Assembly: GCA_028684065.1 (NCBI GenBank)
Contig: JAQUGO010000010.1
Location: forward strand, 1-64,000
Direction of reading: 5' to 3'
DNA from: Sulfurospirillaceae bacterium
Lineage (GTDB): Bacteria; Campylobacterota; Campylobacteria; Campylobacterales; Sulfurospirillaceae
DNA length: 64,000 bases
Below the pieces are notes generated by a model that was given only the letters and a program-made list of their open reading frames with translations, ran no database searches and had not been told where the DNA came from. Shown piece by piece: positions 8,225-17,258 of this stretch; position 1 is the first letter of the stretch, and every line of letters begins with the position of its first letter. The position numbers were made by a program, and so were the translations under genes.

Positions 8225-9418
8225 CTATCTTCTAATCAAAAGCATATGGTGCTTTTTTAAAAAAATCATATATAAGGCAATCAATATTATTCCGTACACA
8301 ATCCTACCCCATACAAAATATCTCAAAATATTTTCAGAATTCGAATCGAGTAAAAAAGACAAATACACAATATAGACCATTAAAACAATCAAATTAATCT
8401 TAAGTATAGTTTTTCTTTGATCTAGTGCGTTAAATGTATAATACATTATTGATGTAAAAGAATATGGTAAAACTGCCCATGAGATTAAATGTAAGTATGG
8501 AAGCAAATATGCATAATTTGTAAATTTGATGATAAAAAAATTCATAAATAGGTTTGCGACAATTACAGCCAATAAAGTTGGGAAAAATATGAACGACATC
8601 TCTTTCCAATGTATAAGCTTGGATGTTTGTGTAACTTTTTTGATAATTTTTGGAAAAACTAATTCTGCTAATGTCCCGGGAATCACCATCAATGTAGCAA
8701 AAATAAATAATATAATAGAGTATTCTCCTAAAACTTCACTACCTCGATATCTTTCCAATAAAATTTTATCAATAGAAAATGATAAAAATATGACAATAGA
8801 TGTAGCAAACAATAACCCTGTAGCCCTATAAAAAGACTTTGCTTTACTAATAAACACTAAATAAGGCATTACTCTAATCAACTTAAAATAATATATCAAT
8901 AATATAAATCCAATAGTATAAGAAACTATAAAAGATATTAAATATATTTTAAAATTAAAAAATAAAATAGCTGTAATCTGCACCGCTAATGGAAAAAACA
9001 TGTTCATAAGAACTACTTGTATCATCTCTTTAGTTTTTTCTTTTGCTCTAAAAAATGCTTTATAAATTGTACCTTGTGCAAATATAAAACCAGAAATCAT
9101 AAAAATTAAAATTATAAAATTATTATTTACAAAGAAAAATACAATAATCATAAAAACTAACGAAGCCACAAAACTTATGATCATTGTAAAAAGTGTAATT
9201 TCTCTTCCCTCTTTATCATTAGAGGCTGGCACATATCTATCCATCGTAAAACGACTACCTAAATGCATAAAATCCATAAACTGAAAATATACTTTTGCTA
9301 TAGTAAGCTGCCCCAAATCTCCAAGTGACAAATTTCTTATCAACAGAATATTTAAAATAATACTTAATATTTGCATCAAATAAACGATAAACAAGTAAAT
9401 TATACTTTTTTTAAACAT
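8225..9418 (-). CDS. wzx: Polysaccharide flippase, Wzx type (MOP superfamily)
   Basis: 397 residues with about twelve membrane segments. The N-terminal region with SLGDLGQLTIAKVYFQF and the long even spacing of helices are typical of polysaccharide transporters of the MOP exporter superfamily. It would flip undecaprenyl-linked repeat units across the inner membrane for the polymerase encoded next to it. Base composition is very AT-rich, like the whole 5-9.4 kb segment. A second, unrelated-looking flippase lies at 30854-32113 and presumably serves a different glycan. Confidence 0.85.
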   Translation of the reverse strand: MFKKSIIYLFIVYLMQILSIILNILLIRNLSLGDLGQLTIAKVYFQFMDFMHLGSRFTMDRYVPASNDKEGREITLFTMIISFVASLVFMIIVFFFVNNNFIILIFMISGFIFAQGTIYKAFFRAKEKTKEMIQVVLMNMFFPLAVQITAILFFNFKIYLISFIVSYTIGFILLIYYFKLIRVMPYLVFISKAKSFYRATGLLFATSIVIFLSFSIDKILLERYRGSEVLGEYSIILFIFATLMVIPGTLAELVFPKIIKKVTQTSKLIHWKEMSFIFFPTLLAVIVANLFMNFFIIKFTNYAYLLPYLHLISWAVLPYSFTSIMYYTFNALDQRKTILKINLIVLMVYIVYLSFLLDSNSENILRYFVWGRIVYGIILIALYMIFLKKHHMLLIRR

Positions 9419-9426
9419 ATAACAAT

Positions 9427-11043
9427 CTATTTTGCAAGTGCATATACATGGTTATAAAAAGAATCTTTCATTTCTTTTCCAGCTTTTAGATTTTCACAGA
9501 GTTCTTTATATTGTAATTTATACAAAGTATCATAGTCATCACCAGGGAGAATTTCTTGTCTTGGTAGGACATCGGAGTGCCAGTAATTTTGAAAAGATAA
9601 GTACAAAATAATTATTGCTTTTTTCTTCACCTCTTCACTCAATGTCTCAATTTTTAAAATATTCTTTAAAGTATCTTCATATTCTTTTCTTGTTTTGGGT
9701 TCATGTGCAATCCCGAACCCACTGTAATAACCTTGTGCCGCTGTAATAGCCGGAATGCCGAAACAACTAAATTCTAGTCCTGCAGTTCCACGAGCCGTCA
9801 AAAGATAGTCAGCAATGTCTTTTATACTGTTGGTGTTAAAATCGTTTGGTAATATGTGGATATTATCAATAGACAACTGAGAAAGAATATCCTCTACTGC
9901 TCCACTTTCGTTCCACATATAAGAGCTAGGATGTGGTTTAACAAATACATTAATTCCTTTGACGGTTGACATAATCTTAATTACTTCAACTAACCAATGA
10001 TAATAGTCATTGAAAAGTAATCCTCCACCAACATGTGGTCCATCTGAAAAAGCATGGGCTAAAATAAATACATTTTTATTTTCTCTATTAAGGTCAAAAT
10101 ACTTCAACAAATCATCTTTTGAATAGATTTTTTTATCCCTATAGGCATTTTTTACATCAACTTGATCCACCGTACCATCTAATCTACTTTTCAAATAATC
10201 CAAGGCCTTATTATACAAAGATTTGTCCGATAAACCCTCTTCAAATTGCCGAATACTAGTCTTTAAAAAATGTTCATCTATATGAATTTTTTGATCATAT
10301 AACTTAAAAACTTTCATATCTTTTAGATAAACATTAACCCCATACTGATTTGCAAGTCTGCACAAAATACCAAATTCTGCATAAACATTATGACTCGTTA
10401 CAACAGCTTTAATATCATATTTCTCAAATATTTTTTTATACAATTCTATGCTGTACAATGCTCTAAAAATAAGCCTAAAATGTTTTTTGTATGAAATATC
10501 AGCTACAGTATAACTTTTAGGATTAAACCTAATTAATGTGTCATATAATAAATCACCAATTACAATTCCATGTTTCTCCATGCTTAGTAATTCTTCACCA
10601 GTTCTATATTTTTTAAAAATAAAAAATGTTGATAAAAGAATCTTAGAAACTAAAATAATATTGATATATTTTAACCACCAAAAAATAAAATTATTTATCG
10701 AAAATGATTTGTAAATTTCATAAACGTTACTTGAGCGTTTACTAAAACCCCTTAATAAAACCAATGATTGCAAATTCAATTTTTCTTCAATTGCCTTCGC
10801 TATTCTTGCTTTTTCAATAACACTAATTGGAGAATATAGAAAACCTTCAATTAGGACCCCGATCGGACCACTCGTCTGTGACCAGATTTCTTTATTTAAT
10901 TTGATAAACTCTTTTTCTGGATCAGATAGCACAAAACTTTTACAACAAGCATTATATATTTTTTTCAATAGACTAAACATCATAAATTTCTTTATCAATA
11001 TTAATAGAATTTTTTCTATGCAAAATATAAGAAAAAGTACCAT
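9427..11043 (-). CDS. Probable GT-B glycosyltransferase of the capsule-synthesis type
   Basis: 538 residues, not assigned to a firm family. The C-terminal half has a run of features seen in capsule-type GT-B transferases (KpsC/KpsS and polysialyltransferase-like): VFVKPHPSSYMW, then IADYLLTARGTAGLEFSCFGIPAI, where the HPSS and the Gly-Ser/Thr-Glu region would hold a nucleotide donor. It lies next to the CMP-legionaminate genes, so it may be the transferase for legionaminic acid, which is inference. The first 20 residues are very hydrophobic and lack a clear ribosome-binding site; tandem ATGs at 10983 and 10980 (MMFSLLKK) are plausible alternative starts. Confidence 0.6.
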   Translation of the reverse strand: MVLFLIFCIEKILLILIKKFMMFSLLKKIYNACCKSFVLSDPEKEFIKLNKEIWSQTSGPIGVLIEGFLYSPISVIEKARIAKAIEEKLNLQSLVLLRGFSKRSSNVYEIYKSFSINNFIFWWLKYINIILVSKILLSTFFIFKKYRTGEELLSMEKHGIVIGDLLYDTLIRFNPKSYTVADISYKKHFRLIFRALYSIELYKKIFEKYDIKAVVTSHNVYAEFGILCRLANQYGVNVYLKDMKVFKLYDQKIHIDEHFLKTSIRQFEEGLSDKSLYNKALDYLKSRLDGTVDQVDVKNAYRDKKIYSKDDLLKYFDLNRENKNVFILAHAFSDGPHVGGGLLFNDYYHWLVEVIKIMSTVKGINVFVKPHPSSYMWNESGAVEDILSQLSIDNIHILPNDFNTNSIKDIADYLLTARGTAGLEFSCFGIPAITAAQGYYSGFGIAHEPKTRKEYEDTLKNILKIETLSEEVKKKAIIILYLSFQNYWHSDVLPRQEILPGDDYDTLYKLQYKELCENLKAGKEMKDSFYNHVYALAK

Positions 11044-11088
11044 CTTTTACAAAAAAAGTCTTAACTTTCATATTACTAACTACTCTTA

Positions 11089-11877
11089 TCATAAACTAAA
11101 TCCATCATCTACTACGATATTTTGCCCATTTACGTATTTACTGCCATCACTTAAAAGATATACTAATGCACCTGTTAAATCCGAACTATCTAACATACCT
11201 TTTGTTCCACATCTTTTTTTATATTGTTCCAAAAATATTTCTGATTGATTGTCTAAAATTCCACCTGGACTTATTGCATTAACTCTAATTCCATCTTTTC
11301 TAAACATTTTAGCCATATATTTTGTCATACCCAAAAGTCCATGTTTAACAACTGTATATTCTACAGGAGAATGCATAGATGTTCCTTCATATGTCTCAAA
11401 AGCTGGTGCACCAATTCCTTGAATAGAAGATATATTTATTATATTTCCATATTTTTGTTCTAAAAAATATTTTATACAGTGTTGAGAAATGTTAAAATAA
11501 CCACCTAAATGGAGATTTAAAAATTCATTAAAATCTTCCATTTCTATTTCAAAAAATTTCTTACCATAATTTAAACTTTTTGGATAAGCATTATTTACTA
11601 AAGCATCGATTCTTCCAAACTTTTTATGCAAAGCTTCTATTAAATTTTCTATCGATATTTTTGATGAAATATCTAAATTAAAAAATAAAATCTTTGATGA
11701 AATATTTTCCATTCTTTCTTTTAATTCATCAGTTATTCTTTCTATAGTTTGATTTGCAAACTCTTCATTAATATCTGCTATTATTGTAATACCATTATTT
11801 TCAACAACTGATTTTGCAAACTCACTACCTATTCTTCCAGCTCCACCTGTTATTACTACAACTTTATCTTTAAGCAT
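11089..11877 (-). CDS. ptmA: Short-chain dehydrogenase/reductase, PtmA-like
   Basis: 262-residue classical SDR. VVITGGAGRIG at about 7-17 is the cofactor loop, NNAYP the NNAG-like motif, NISSIQG holds the catalytic Ser, and the Tyr-X3-Lys is YTVVKHG. In Campylobacter jejuni the ptmA gene sits next to ptmB in the legionaminic acid region and its exact step is not settled; the same pairing occurs here, with the start overlapping the CMP-legionaminate synthetase gene by 8 bases. It probably works on a sugar in or derived from that pathway. Confidence 0.75.
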   Translation of the reverse strand: MLKDKVVVITGGAGRIGSEFAKSVVENNGITIIADINEEFANQTIERITDELKERMENISSKILFFNLDISSKISIENLIEALHKKFGRIDALVNNAYPKSLNYGKKFFEIEMEDFNEFLNLHLGGYFNISQHCIKYFLEQKYGNIINISSIQGIGAPAFETYEGTSMHSPVEYTVVKHGLLGMTKYMAKMFRKDGIRVNAISPGGILDNQSEIFLEQYKKRCGTKGMLDSSDLTGALVYLLSDGSKYVNGQNIVVDDGFSL

Positions 11878-12571
11878 TTTTATTCCTCATCAAAAATTCT
11901 ACAAATTTAAAATCAAGTTCGTTATCAATATCTATTGATCTCTCTTCTGGCATCACATAAAGTCCTGTTTTTTCTAAAAATAGTGAATTTTTATTTAAAA
12001 TAACATCTCTTTTCCATATATATATAGAAGCATTCATATCATAGCTTTTAGGAGCATCTTGTCTTCTTACAATTGCACTGTCAAATTTTTTTGATAAATA
12101 AACTTTGCCATCTTTATCTTGCTCCACAAGATTAAAATAGGGACTTCTTCTGCTTGGCATTGCTGTGATTAGATTGTCATTTTCATTTTCTTTAAACTGA
12201 TTAAAAGAGTTTATTATATCTTCTATACTCCTTAAAGGTGCTGTTGCATCTAAATCTATCAAATAATCAAAAGTTTTATTATAATACTCTTCACTTCTTT
12301 TAAAAGCATCTTTTATCACATCTAGCTTTCCTGCTGTATCACTTGCCATTTCAGGACTTCTTTTAAAAAATACTTCTGCACCATATTGTTTTGCTACATT
12401 TGCTATTTCATCACTATCTGTACTTATAACGATATGCTCAAAAAGACCTGAAGTTTTTGCTTGTTCTATAGTGTATGTAATAAGCGGTTTGCCATTTAGT
12501 TCTTTGATGTTTTTATTTTTAACACCTTTTGAGCCACCTCTTGCACAAATAGTGCATAAAATATTACTCAT
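11870..12571 (-). CDS. legF: CMP-N,N'-diacetyllegionaminic acid synthase (LegF/PtmB)
   Basis: 233 residues, the usual length for acylneuraminate cytidylyltransferases. The N-terminus CTICARGGSKGVKNKNIKEL is the CTP-binding motif of the NeuA family, followed by KPLITYTIEQA and the DLDATAPLR motif. It activates the nonulosonic acid made by LegI with CMP before transfer. All genes needed for legionaminic acid (legB, legC, legH, legG, legI, ptmE) lie just upstream in the same transcript, which supports legionaminate rather than sialate or pseudaminate as substrate. Confidence 0.9.
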   Translation of the reverse strand: MSNILCTICARGGSKGVKNKNIKELNGKPLITYTIEQAKTSGLFEHIVISTDSDEIANVAKQYGAEVFFKRSPEMASDTAGKLDVIKDAFKRSEEYYNKTFDYLIDLDATAPLRSIEDIINSFNQFKENENDNLITAMPSRRSPYFNLVEQDKDGKVYLSKKFDSAIVRRQDAPKSYDMNASIYIWKRDVILNKNSLFLEKTGLYVMPEERSIDIDNELDFKFVEFLMRNKNA

Positions 12572-13476
12572 CTATTTTGCTCCTGTATAGTTGATATAGT
12601 ATTCATTACTTCTAAAGCTTCTTTAAAAGTACAAATATTTGTTGATTTGTTCAAAACATCTAAATGCATTTTTCCAAACATATGGTTTCGCTCCAAATTT
12701 TCAAAATCATACAGTTCTTCAAAGCATGATTTATTTTTCTTAACTAATTTATTTACTATAAAATCCAACTCATATGTATGCTCTAAAGTTTCAACCAATA
12801 GTTTTCTATGGGTAATTTTACTTATATAATCTATTGATATGTTTACTATAATATTCTTACTTGTTTTTCCTATCAACATAGTTAAATCATCGGAATTTAT
12901 ATCTAAATCTGAAATTTTACATTGTATGCTATTTAAGGTTTGAATTTTACCGCAAAGCCATTGAACATAATCAATCTCGTGACTCAAATCTAGTAGTACA
13001 CCACCACCATCTTCTTTTTTTGCACTATAACAGTTCTTATAGTCACTGTTTGGTCTCCAAGATGGTAAATATTGCCCACATTTAGCATTTACTAAAATTA
13101 TTTTTTCATCTTTTGTCATCTCTTTTAATTTTTCAAGTAGGGGATGAAATCTAAGAACATAACCAACAAAAACTTTATTATTTTTAATATCTAACTCTTT
13201 TTTTGTTTCAAAAATTGGTTTTTCACAAAAGATTAGTTTATTTTTTACATTTTCTTCTAAAAATCTTAATTGTTCGAAATGTTTATTTGTTTCAGATGCT
13301 ATTACAAAATAATCATATTGATTTATATTTTCTACAACATTTAAATTTTCATAGCAAATTTTATTTTCAATATTTTGTTTAGTTACTAAATCTATACTTT
13401 GAACTTTAGACAATTTAGATAAAACTTCATAATGTCTTTTTCCAATAGAGCCAAAACCTATAAGTAAAACTTTCAC
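12568..13476 (-). CDS. ptmF: Gfo/Idh/MocA-family oxidoreductase, PtmF-like
   Basis: 302 residues. The N-terminal Rossmann motif LLIGFGSIGKRH is clear, EKPIFE near 104 is the conserved EKP motif of the family, and GGGVLLDLSHEIDY is the substrate-domain signature with the conserved His. In C. jejuni a gene of this family (ptmF) lies among the legionaminic acid genes; its precise reaction is uncertain. The ATG overlaps by 4 bases with legF downstream and abuts ptmE upstream, so it belongs to the same unit. Confidence 0.75.
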   Translation of the reverse strand: MKVLLIGFGSIGKRHYEVLSKLSKVQSIDLVTKQNIENKICYENLNVVENINQYDYFVIASETNKHFEQLRFLEENVKNKLIFCEKPIFETKKELDIKNNKVFVGYVLRFHPLLEKLKEMTKDEKIILVNAKCGQYLPSWRPNSDYKNCYSAKKEDGGGVLLDLSHEIDYVQWLCGKIQTLNSIQCKISDLDINSDDLTMLIGKTSKNIIVNISIDYISKITHRKLLVETLEHTYELDFIVNKLVKKNKSCFEELYDFENLERNHMFGKMHLDVLNKSTNICTFKEALEVMNTISTIQEQNR

Positions 13477-14523
13477 TTAAAATACCTCATCATATTCTTC
13501 ATTTGCTTTTTTATATTCTTCTATTCGTCCAATATCTAGCCAATATTCTCTCAGAGGAAAAGATATAGCATTTTTATTTTCATTTATCATTTTCTCAAAA
13601 AGTGTAGGCATATCATAAAATTGATTTTGTGGTATATACTCTAAAACCTCTGGACTTAGCATATATATTCCAGCACTTACAAAAAACTTTTGAGTAGGTT
13701 TTTCTTCAATAGAAAGTATTTTGCTATCATTTATATTTACAACACCATAAGGAACCTGAAAATCATACTCTCTTACACACATGGTTCCCATAGAGTTATT
13801 TGATAGATGAAAATCATGAAGATGTTCAAAGTTTACATTTGTAAGCAAATCTCCATTCATCACAAAAAAAGATTCAGTTGGTTTCTCTTTCAAAAGACTC
13901 AATGCCCCTGCAGTTCCCATTCTTTGGCCTTCAAACACATACTCGATATTTACACCGAATTCACTTCCGTCTCCAAAATAATCTTGAATAATATGCGATT
14001 TATAATTCACACACATAGTTATATTTATATATCCATACTCTGCAAATTTTTCTACAATAGTTTGAAGTATTGGTTTATTTCCTACTTTTAACATAGGTTT
14101 AGGAGTCTTATCAGTAAGTGGTCTAAGCCTAGTACCAAGCCCACCTACCATAAGGACTACTTGATTAGTTTTATATTTTGGTTTTATAAGCTCTTCAAGT
14201 TCTTGAATACCTAAAATTTTTCCGCTATCATCTATAATAGGTATTTGATGGAGCTTTTTAACTAATGCGATTTTTAAAATCTCTTCTTTTGTATCACTTA
14301 TTTTCGCAATAGTAGGAGTTGTAAACATAATACTCTCAATGGAGCTATCTAAGTCTAACCCTCTTAAAAGTCCTCTTCTGATATCTCCATCCGTCAATGT
14401 TCCCAATAGCTTATCATTTTCATCCACGACTAAAGCAATTTGTATCGCTCCATTATCTATTATTTGTAAGGCTTCTTTTATTAGTGAGTTTTTATTGAGT
14501 TTTATATTTTGAATATTTTTCAT
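13477..14523 (-). CDS. ptmE: CBS-domain nucleotidyltransferase, glucosamine-1-P guanylyltransferase (PtmE-like)
   Basis: 348 residues. Residues about 1-115 form a pair of CBS domains (DGDIRRGLLRG is typical), and residues about 122-345 a sugar-phosphate nucleotidyltransferase with VGGLGTRLRPLTDKTPKPML. This fusion is the architecture of C. jejuni PtmE, which makes GDP-glucosamine and so commits the pathway to GDP-linked intermediates. The presence of the fusion here argues that the legionaminic acid pathway of this organism is GDP-based as in Campylobacter. Confidence 0.88.
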   Translation of the reverse strand: MKNIQNIKLNKNSLIKEALQIIDNGAIQIALVVDENDKLLGTLTDGDIRRGLLRGLDLDSSIESIMFTTPTIAKISDTKEEILKIALVKKLHQIPIIDDSGKILGIQELEELIKPKYKTNQVVLMVGGLGTRLRPLTDKTPKPMLKVGNKPILQTIVEKFAEYGYINITMCVNYKSHIIQDYFGDGSEFGVNIEYVFEGQRMGTAGALSLLKEKPTESFFVMNGDLLTNVNFEHLHDFHLSNNSMGTMCVREYDFQVPYGVVNINDSKILSIEEKPTQKFFVSAGIYMLSPEVLEYIPQNQFYDMPTLFEKMINENKNAISFPLREYWLDIGRIEEYKKANEEYDEVF

Positions 14524-14524
14524 A

Positions 14525-15688
14525 TCAAACCTTTAAATCATAAAATGATTTCTTTAAAATATCAGTTAAATCAACTTTTTTAATCTCTTCAATTATTTTT
14601 TGGCTAGCACATCCATCACCATAAGGATTCTGAATATTTGATAAAATATTTTGAAATTCAAGAGAATACAACTCTTTAAAAGCTTCTTTTATATTCTCTT
14701 TATTTGGAAGAGAACCAATCACACTTTTAGCTTTTATTCTTCCCTTTTGTCTATCACCTATATTAATTGTCCCTATCTTAAAACTAGGAGCTTCGGCAAG
14801 TCCGCTTGAACTATTGCCCACCATAGCATCTACAAATTGCAAAGCACTTAAATATCGTAGTTGTCCCAAAGAGGTAAATCCAACCGATTTATGAGTATTT
14901 TTTGCAACATATTCATCTATTATCTGATTTATCATTCTTCCATCTGTATCACTATTTGCTTTGGTAAATATGATGTTTGTCTCTTCAAGTTCATCGATAG
15001 CATCAAGTAGTTCTTGAAATTGCTCTTTTGCAGTTGAATTTTCAAGTGTAACGGGATGAAAAGTCACTAAAATATTTTTTTTATTTAATTTAAAATCTAT
15101 TGATGCCTCAAACTTTTCTCTTGTGAGCAGTGTTAATCTTTTTATATTTTCTATACCCATTCCACCGACATTAAAAACTCTCTGCGGTTGTTCTCCAAGT
15201 TGTATAACTCTATTTTTATACTCATCGGTTGCTGTAAAATGAAGATGACTCATTTTGGTGATACTATGTCTTATAGATTCATCAAAAGCACCTTCTGTTG
15301 TTTCTCCTCCATGAAGATGAGCAACGGGAATACGAGCTATCATCGCACTACTTACAGCAGAAAAAATCTCATATCTATCTCCCAAAACCACTAAAATATC
15401 AGGTTTTAAATCTTCATAGGCTTCGGCAAAACTTATTTGAGCTAATCCCATCGATTTTGAAACACCTACTGAGGTATCTGAAGATAAAAGCATCTCTATT
15501 TTTTTATCTATTTTAAAATCTTTTTCTATCTCTTTATACGTTAATCCAAATTCAGGACTTAAGTGCATCCCAGTAGCTATGATTTGAAGTTCAAGTTCAT
15601 TATCTGCCTCTATCTCTTTCATTAGCCAATAAAGTAAACCATATTCAGCTCTAGTTCCTGTTACTATACAAACTTTTCGTATATTCAT
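14525..15688 (-). CDS. legG: GDP-N,N'-diacetylbacillosamine 2-epimerase, hydrolysing (LegG/NeuC-like)
   Basis: 387 residues. The family start VCIVTGTRAEYGLLYWLMKEI is followed by GDRYEIFSA and HLHGGETTEGAFDESIRHSITKM, all hallmarks of hydrolysing UDP-GlcNAc 2-epimerases of the NeuC/LegG branch, and by GNSSSGLAEAP near the C-terminus. It would release 2,4-diacetamido-2,4,6-trideoxymannose for condensation by LegI, whose gene overlaps immediately upstream (ATGA). Confidence 0.9.
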   Translation of the reverse strand: MNIRKVCIVTGTRAEYGLLYWLMKEIEADNELELQIIATGMHLSPEFGLTYKEIEKDFKIDKKIEMLLSSDTSVGVSKSMGLAQISFAEAYEDLKPDILVVLGDRYEIFSAVSSAMIARIPVAHLHGGETTEGAFDESIRHSITKMSHLHFTATDEYKNRVIQLGEQPQRVFNVGGMGIENIKRLTLLTREKFEASIDFKLNKKNILVTFHPVTLENSTAKEQFQELLDAIDELEETNIIFTKANSDTDGRMINQIIDEYVAKNTHKSVGFTSLGQLRYLSALQFVDAMVGNSSSGLAEAPSFKIGTINIGDRQKGRIKAKSVIGSLPNKENIKEAFKELYSLEFQNILSNIQNPYGDGCASQKIIEEIKKVDLTDILKKSFYDLKV

Positions 15689-16683
15689 ATCAGATCATCT
15701 TCTTTATAATCTTTAGTTGCTACACTGCCTAGTATCTCGTCCCATCTCATTGGACTTATTCCATCTCCTGGTCGCTTAACTGTCATATTTTTTTCACTTA
15801 AAATATCGCCTTTTTGAATGTGGCAACTAGCAACTATTGATTTTCTAGCGATTCGCATATTTGGCAGTTCACTTTTTGAAGCTTTTTTTACACTATTGCC
15901 TAAAGCTATTTCAATATTTCGGATAGCCTTGACCATTGCTTGAAGTTCTTGCGGTTCTAAAGAAGCCTTATGATCTGGTCCATCCATAGTTTTATCCAAA
16001 GTAAAATGCTTCTCAATGACACTCGCGCCCATAGCTACGGCTGCAATATCCACTTCTATACCCAAAGTATGGTCGCTATATCCATAAGCTATATCAAAAC
16101 TGTTTCCTATGGTTAGCATCGCTTTTAAATTAACATCTTCCATAGGTGTTGGATACATTGTATTTGCATGTAAAAGAGTAATATCTTCTTTTAATGTTCC
16201 AGCTTCTATTAAAATATTAAGAGCATCTTCTATCTCACCTAAATCTGCCATACCTGTTGAGAGAATCACTTTTTTACCCAGTTTCCCAATGTGTCGTAAA
16301 TATGGAAGATTTGTGATCTCACCGCTAGGTATTTTAAATATCTCCAAACCTAAATCACCTAAAAGCTCAATACTATCATGGTCAAAAGGAGTAGATAAAA
16401 ATAAAATATTTTGTGTTTTACAATAAGCCATAAGCTCTTTATGCGTATCTAAATCAAGCTCAAGTTTTTTTATCATATCAAATTGTGATTCTGAATTATT
16501 AGTAGTTTGCTTTTGATAATCCGCTTTTTGAGCATTCTTAGATACCAACTTTTCAGCTTTAAATGTTTGAAACTTTACAGCGTCAGCACCTGCTTGACTT
16601 GCAACGTCTATAAGTCTTTTAGCTAACTCTATATCTCCATTATGATTGACACCAGCTTCTGCGATGATAAATACTTTACTCAT
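15685..16683 (-). CDS. legI: N,N'-diacetyllegionaminic acid synthase (LegI/NeuB family)
   Basis: 332 residues. The N-terminal TIM-barrel shows IIAEAGVNHNGD, DAVKFQTFKAEKLVS and TPFDHDSIELL, with STGMADLGEIE and GYSDHTLGIEV in the second half, all NeuB-family motifs. The C-terminal 60 residues (RKSIVASCHIQKGDILSE) are the antifreeze-like SAF domain. It condenses the trideoxymannose product of LegG with phosphoenolpyruvate. It overlaps both neighbours by 4 bases. Confidence 0.92.
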   Translation of the reverse strand: MSKVFIIAEAGVNHNGDIELAKRLIDVASQAGADAVKFQTFKAEKLVSKNAQKADYQKQTTNNSESQFDMIKKLELDLDTHKELMAYCKTQNILFLSTPFDHDSIELLGDLGLEIFKIPSGEITNLPYLRHIGKLGKKVILSTGMADLGEIEDALNILIEAGTLKEDITLLHANTMYPTPMEDVNLKAMLTIGNSFDIAYGYSDHTLGIEVDIAAVAMGASVIEKHFTLDKTMDGPDHKASLEPQELQAMVKAIRNIEIALGNSVKKASKSELPNMRIARKSIVASCHIQKGDILSEKNMTVKRPGDGISPMRWDEILGSVATKDYKEDDLI

Positions 16684-17258
16684 TTTACTAAACTCCCAGC
16701 TTTTATAAAACCATTGACTTCAATGTACTCTTTTGACGTAGCGTTACTTCCAAAAAATGTATTTTCTTTTACAACAACACCGCCGTTTAATACACTCGCT
16801 GTCGAGATATGACAATTATCTTCGATAATCACATCGTGTTCGATTAAAGCTTTTGAATTAATAATACAGTTTTTACCAATTTTAGCATTTACGTTTATTA
16901 ACACTTGGTGCATCACTATACTGCCCTCATCTATTGAAGAGTGTTTTGAAACATACGAAAGAGGAGAGATTATAACGGGCAGATTAAAACCTATCTCTTT
17001 GAGTTTATCAAAGAGGTTCACTCGAATTTTATTCGATGCTATCTGTCCGACTGTGATGAGTGCATTTTGACAGCTCTTGTAGATGGTTTCAAGTTCATCA
17101 TCACAAGCGATTATTTTATATCCTAAAACATCATTTCCTATAAACTCTTTTTTATCGACTATGCCAATAATGTCATATCTGTTTTCTTGTTCGATTACAT
17201 CAATAACACTGCGGCAATGCCCACCACCGCCAACTAAAACAATCTTCTCTTTTTTCAT
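16680..17258 (-). CDS. legH: Sugar N-acetyltransferase (LegH/PglD family)
   Basis: 192 residues. The N-terminal nucleotide-sugar binding domain has IVLVGGGGHCRSVIDVI, the PglD signature; from about residue 95 hexapeptide repeats form a left-handed beta-helix (IDEGSIVMHQVLINVNAKIG), with the catalytic His in ALIEHDVIIED. It acetylates the 4-amino sugar formed by LegC. Overlaps with legC (4 bases) and legI place it inside the pathway. Confidence 0.9.
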   Translation of the reverse strand: MKKEKIVLVGGGGHCRSVIDVIEQENRYDIIGIVDKKEFIGNDVLGYKIIACDDELETIYKSCQNALITVGQIASNKIRVNLFDKLKEIGFNLPVIISPLSYVSKHSSIDEGSIVMHQVLINVNAKIGKNCIINSKALIEHDVIIEDNCHISTASVLNGGVVVKENTFFGSNATSKEYIEVNGFIKAGSLVK

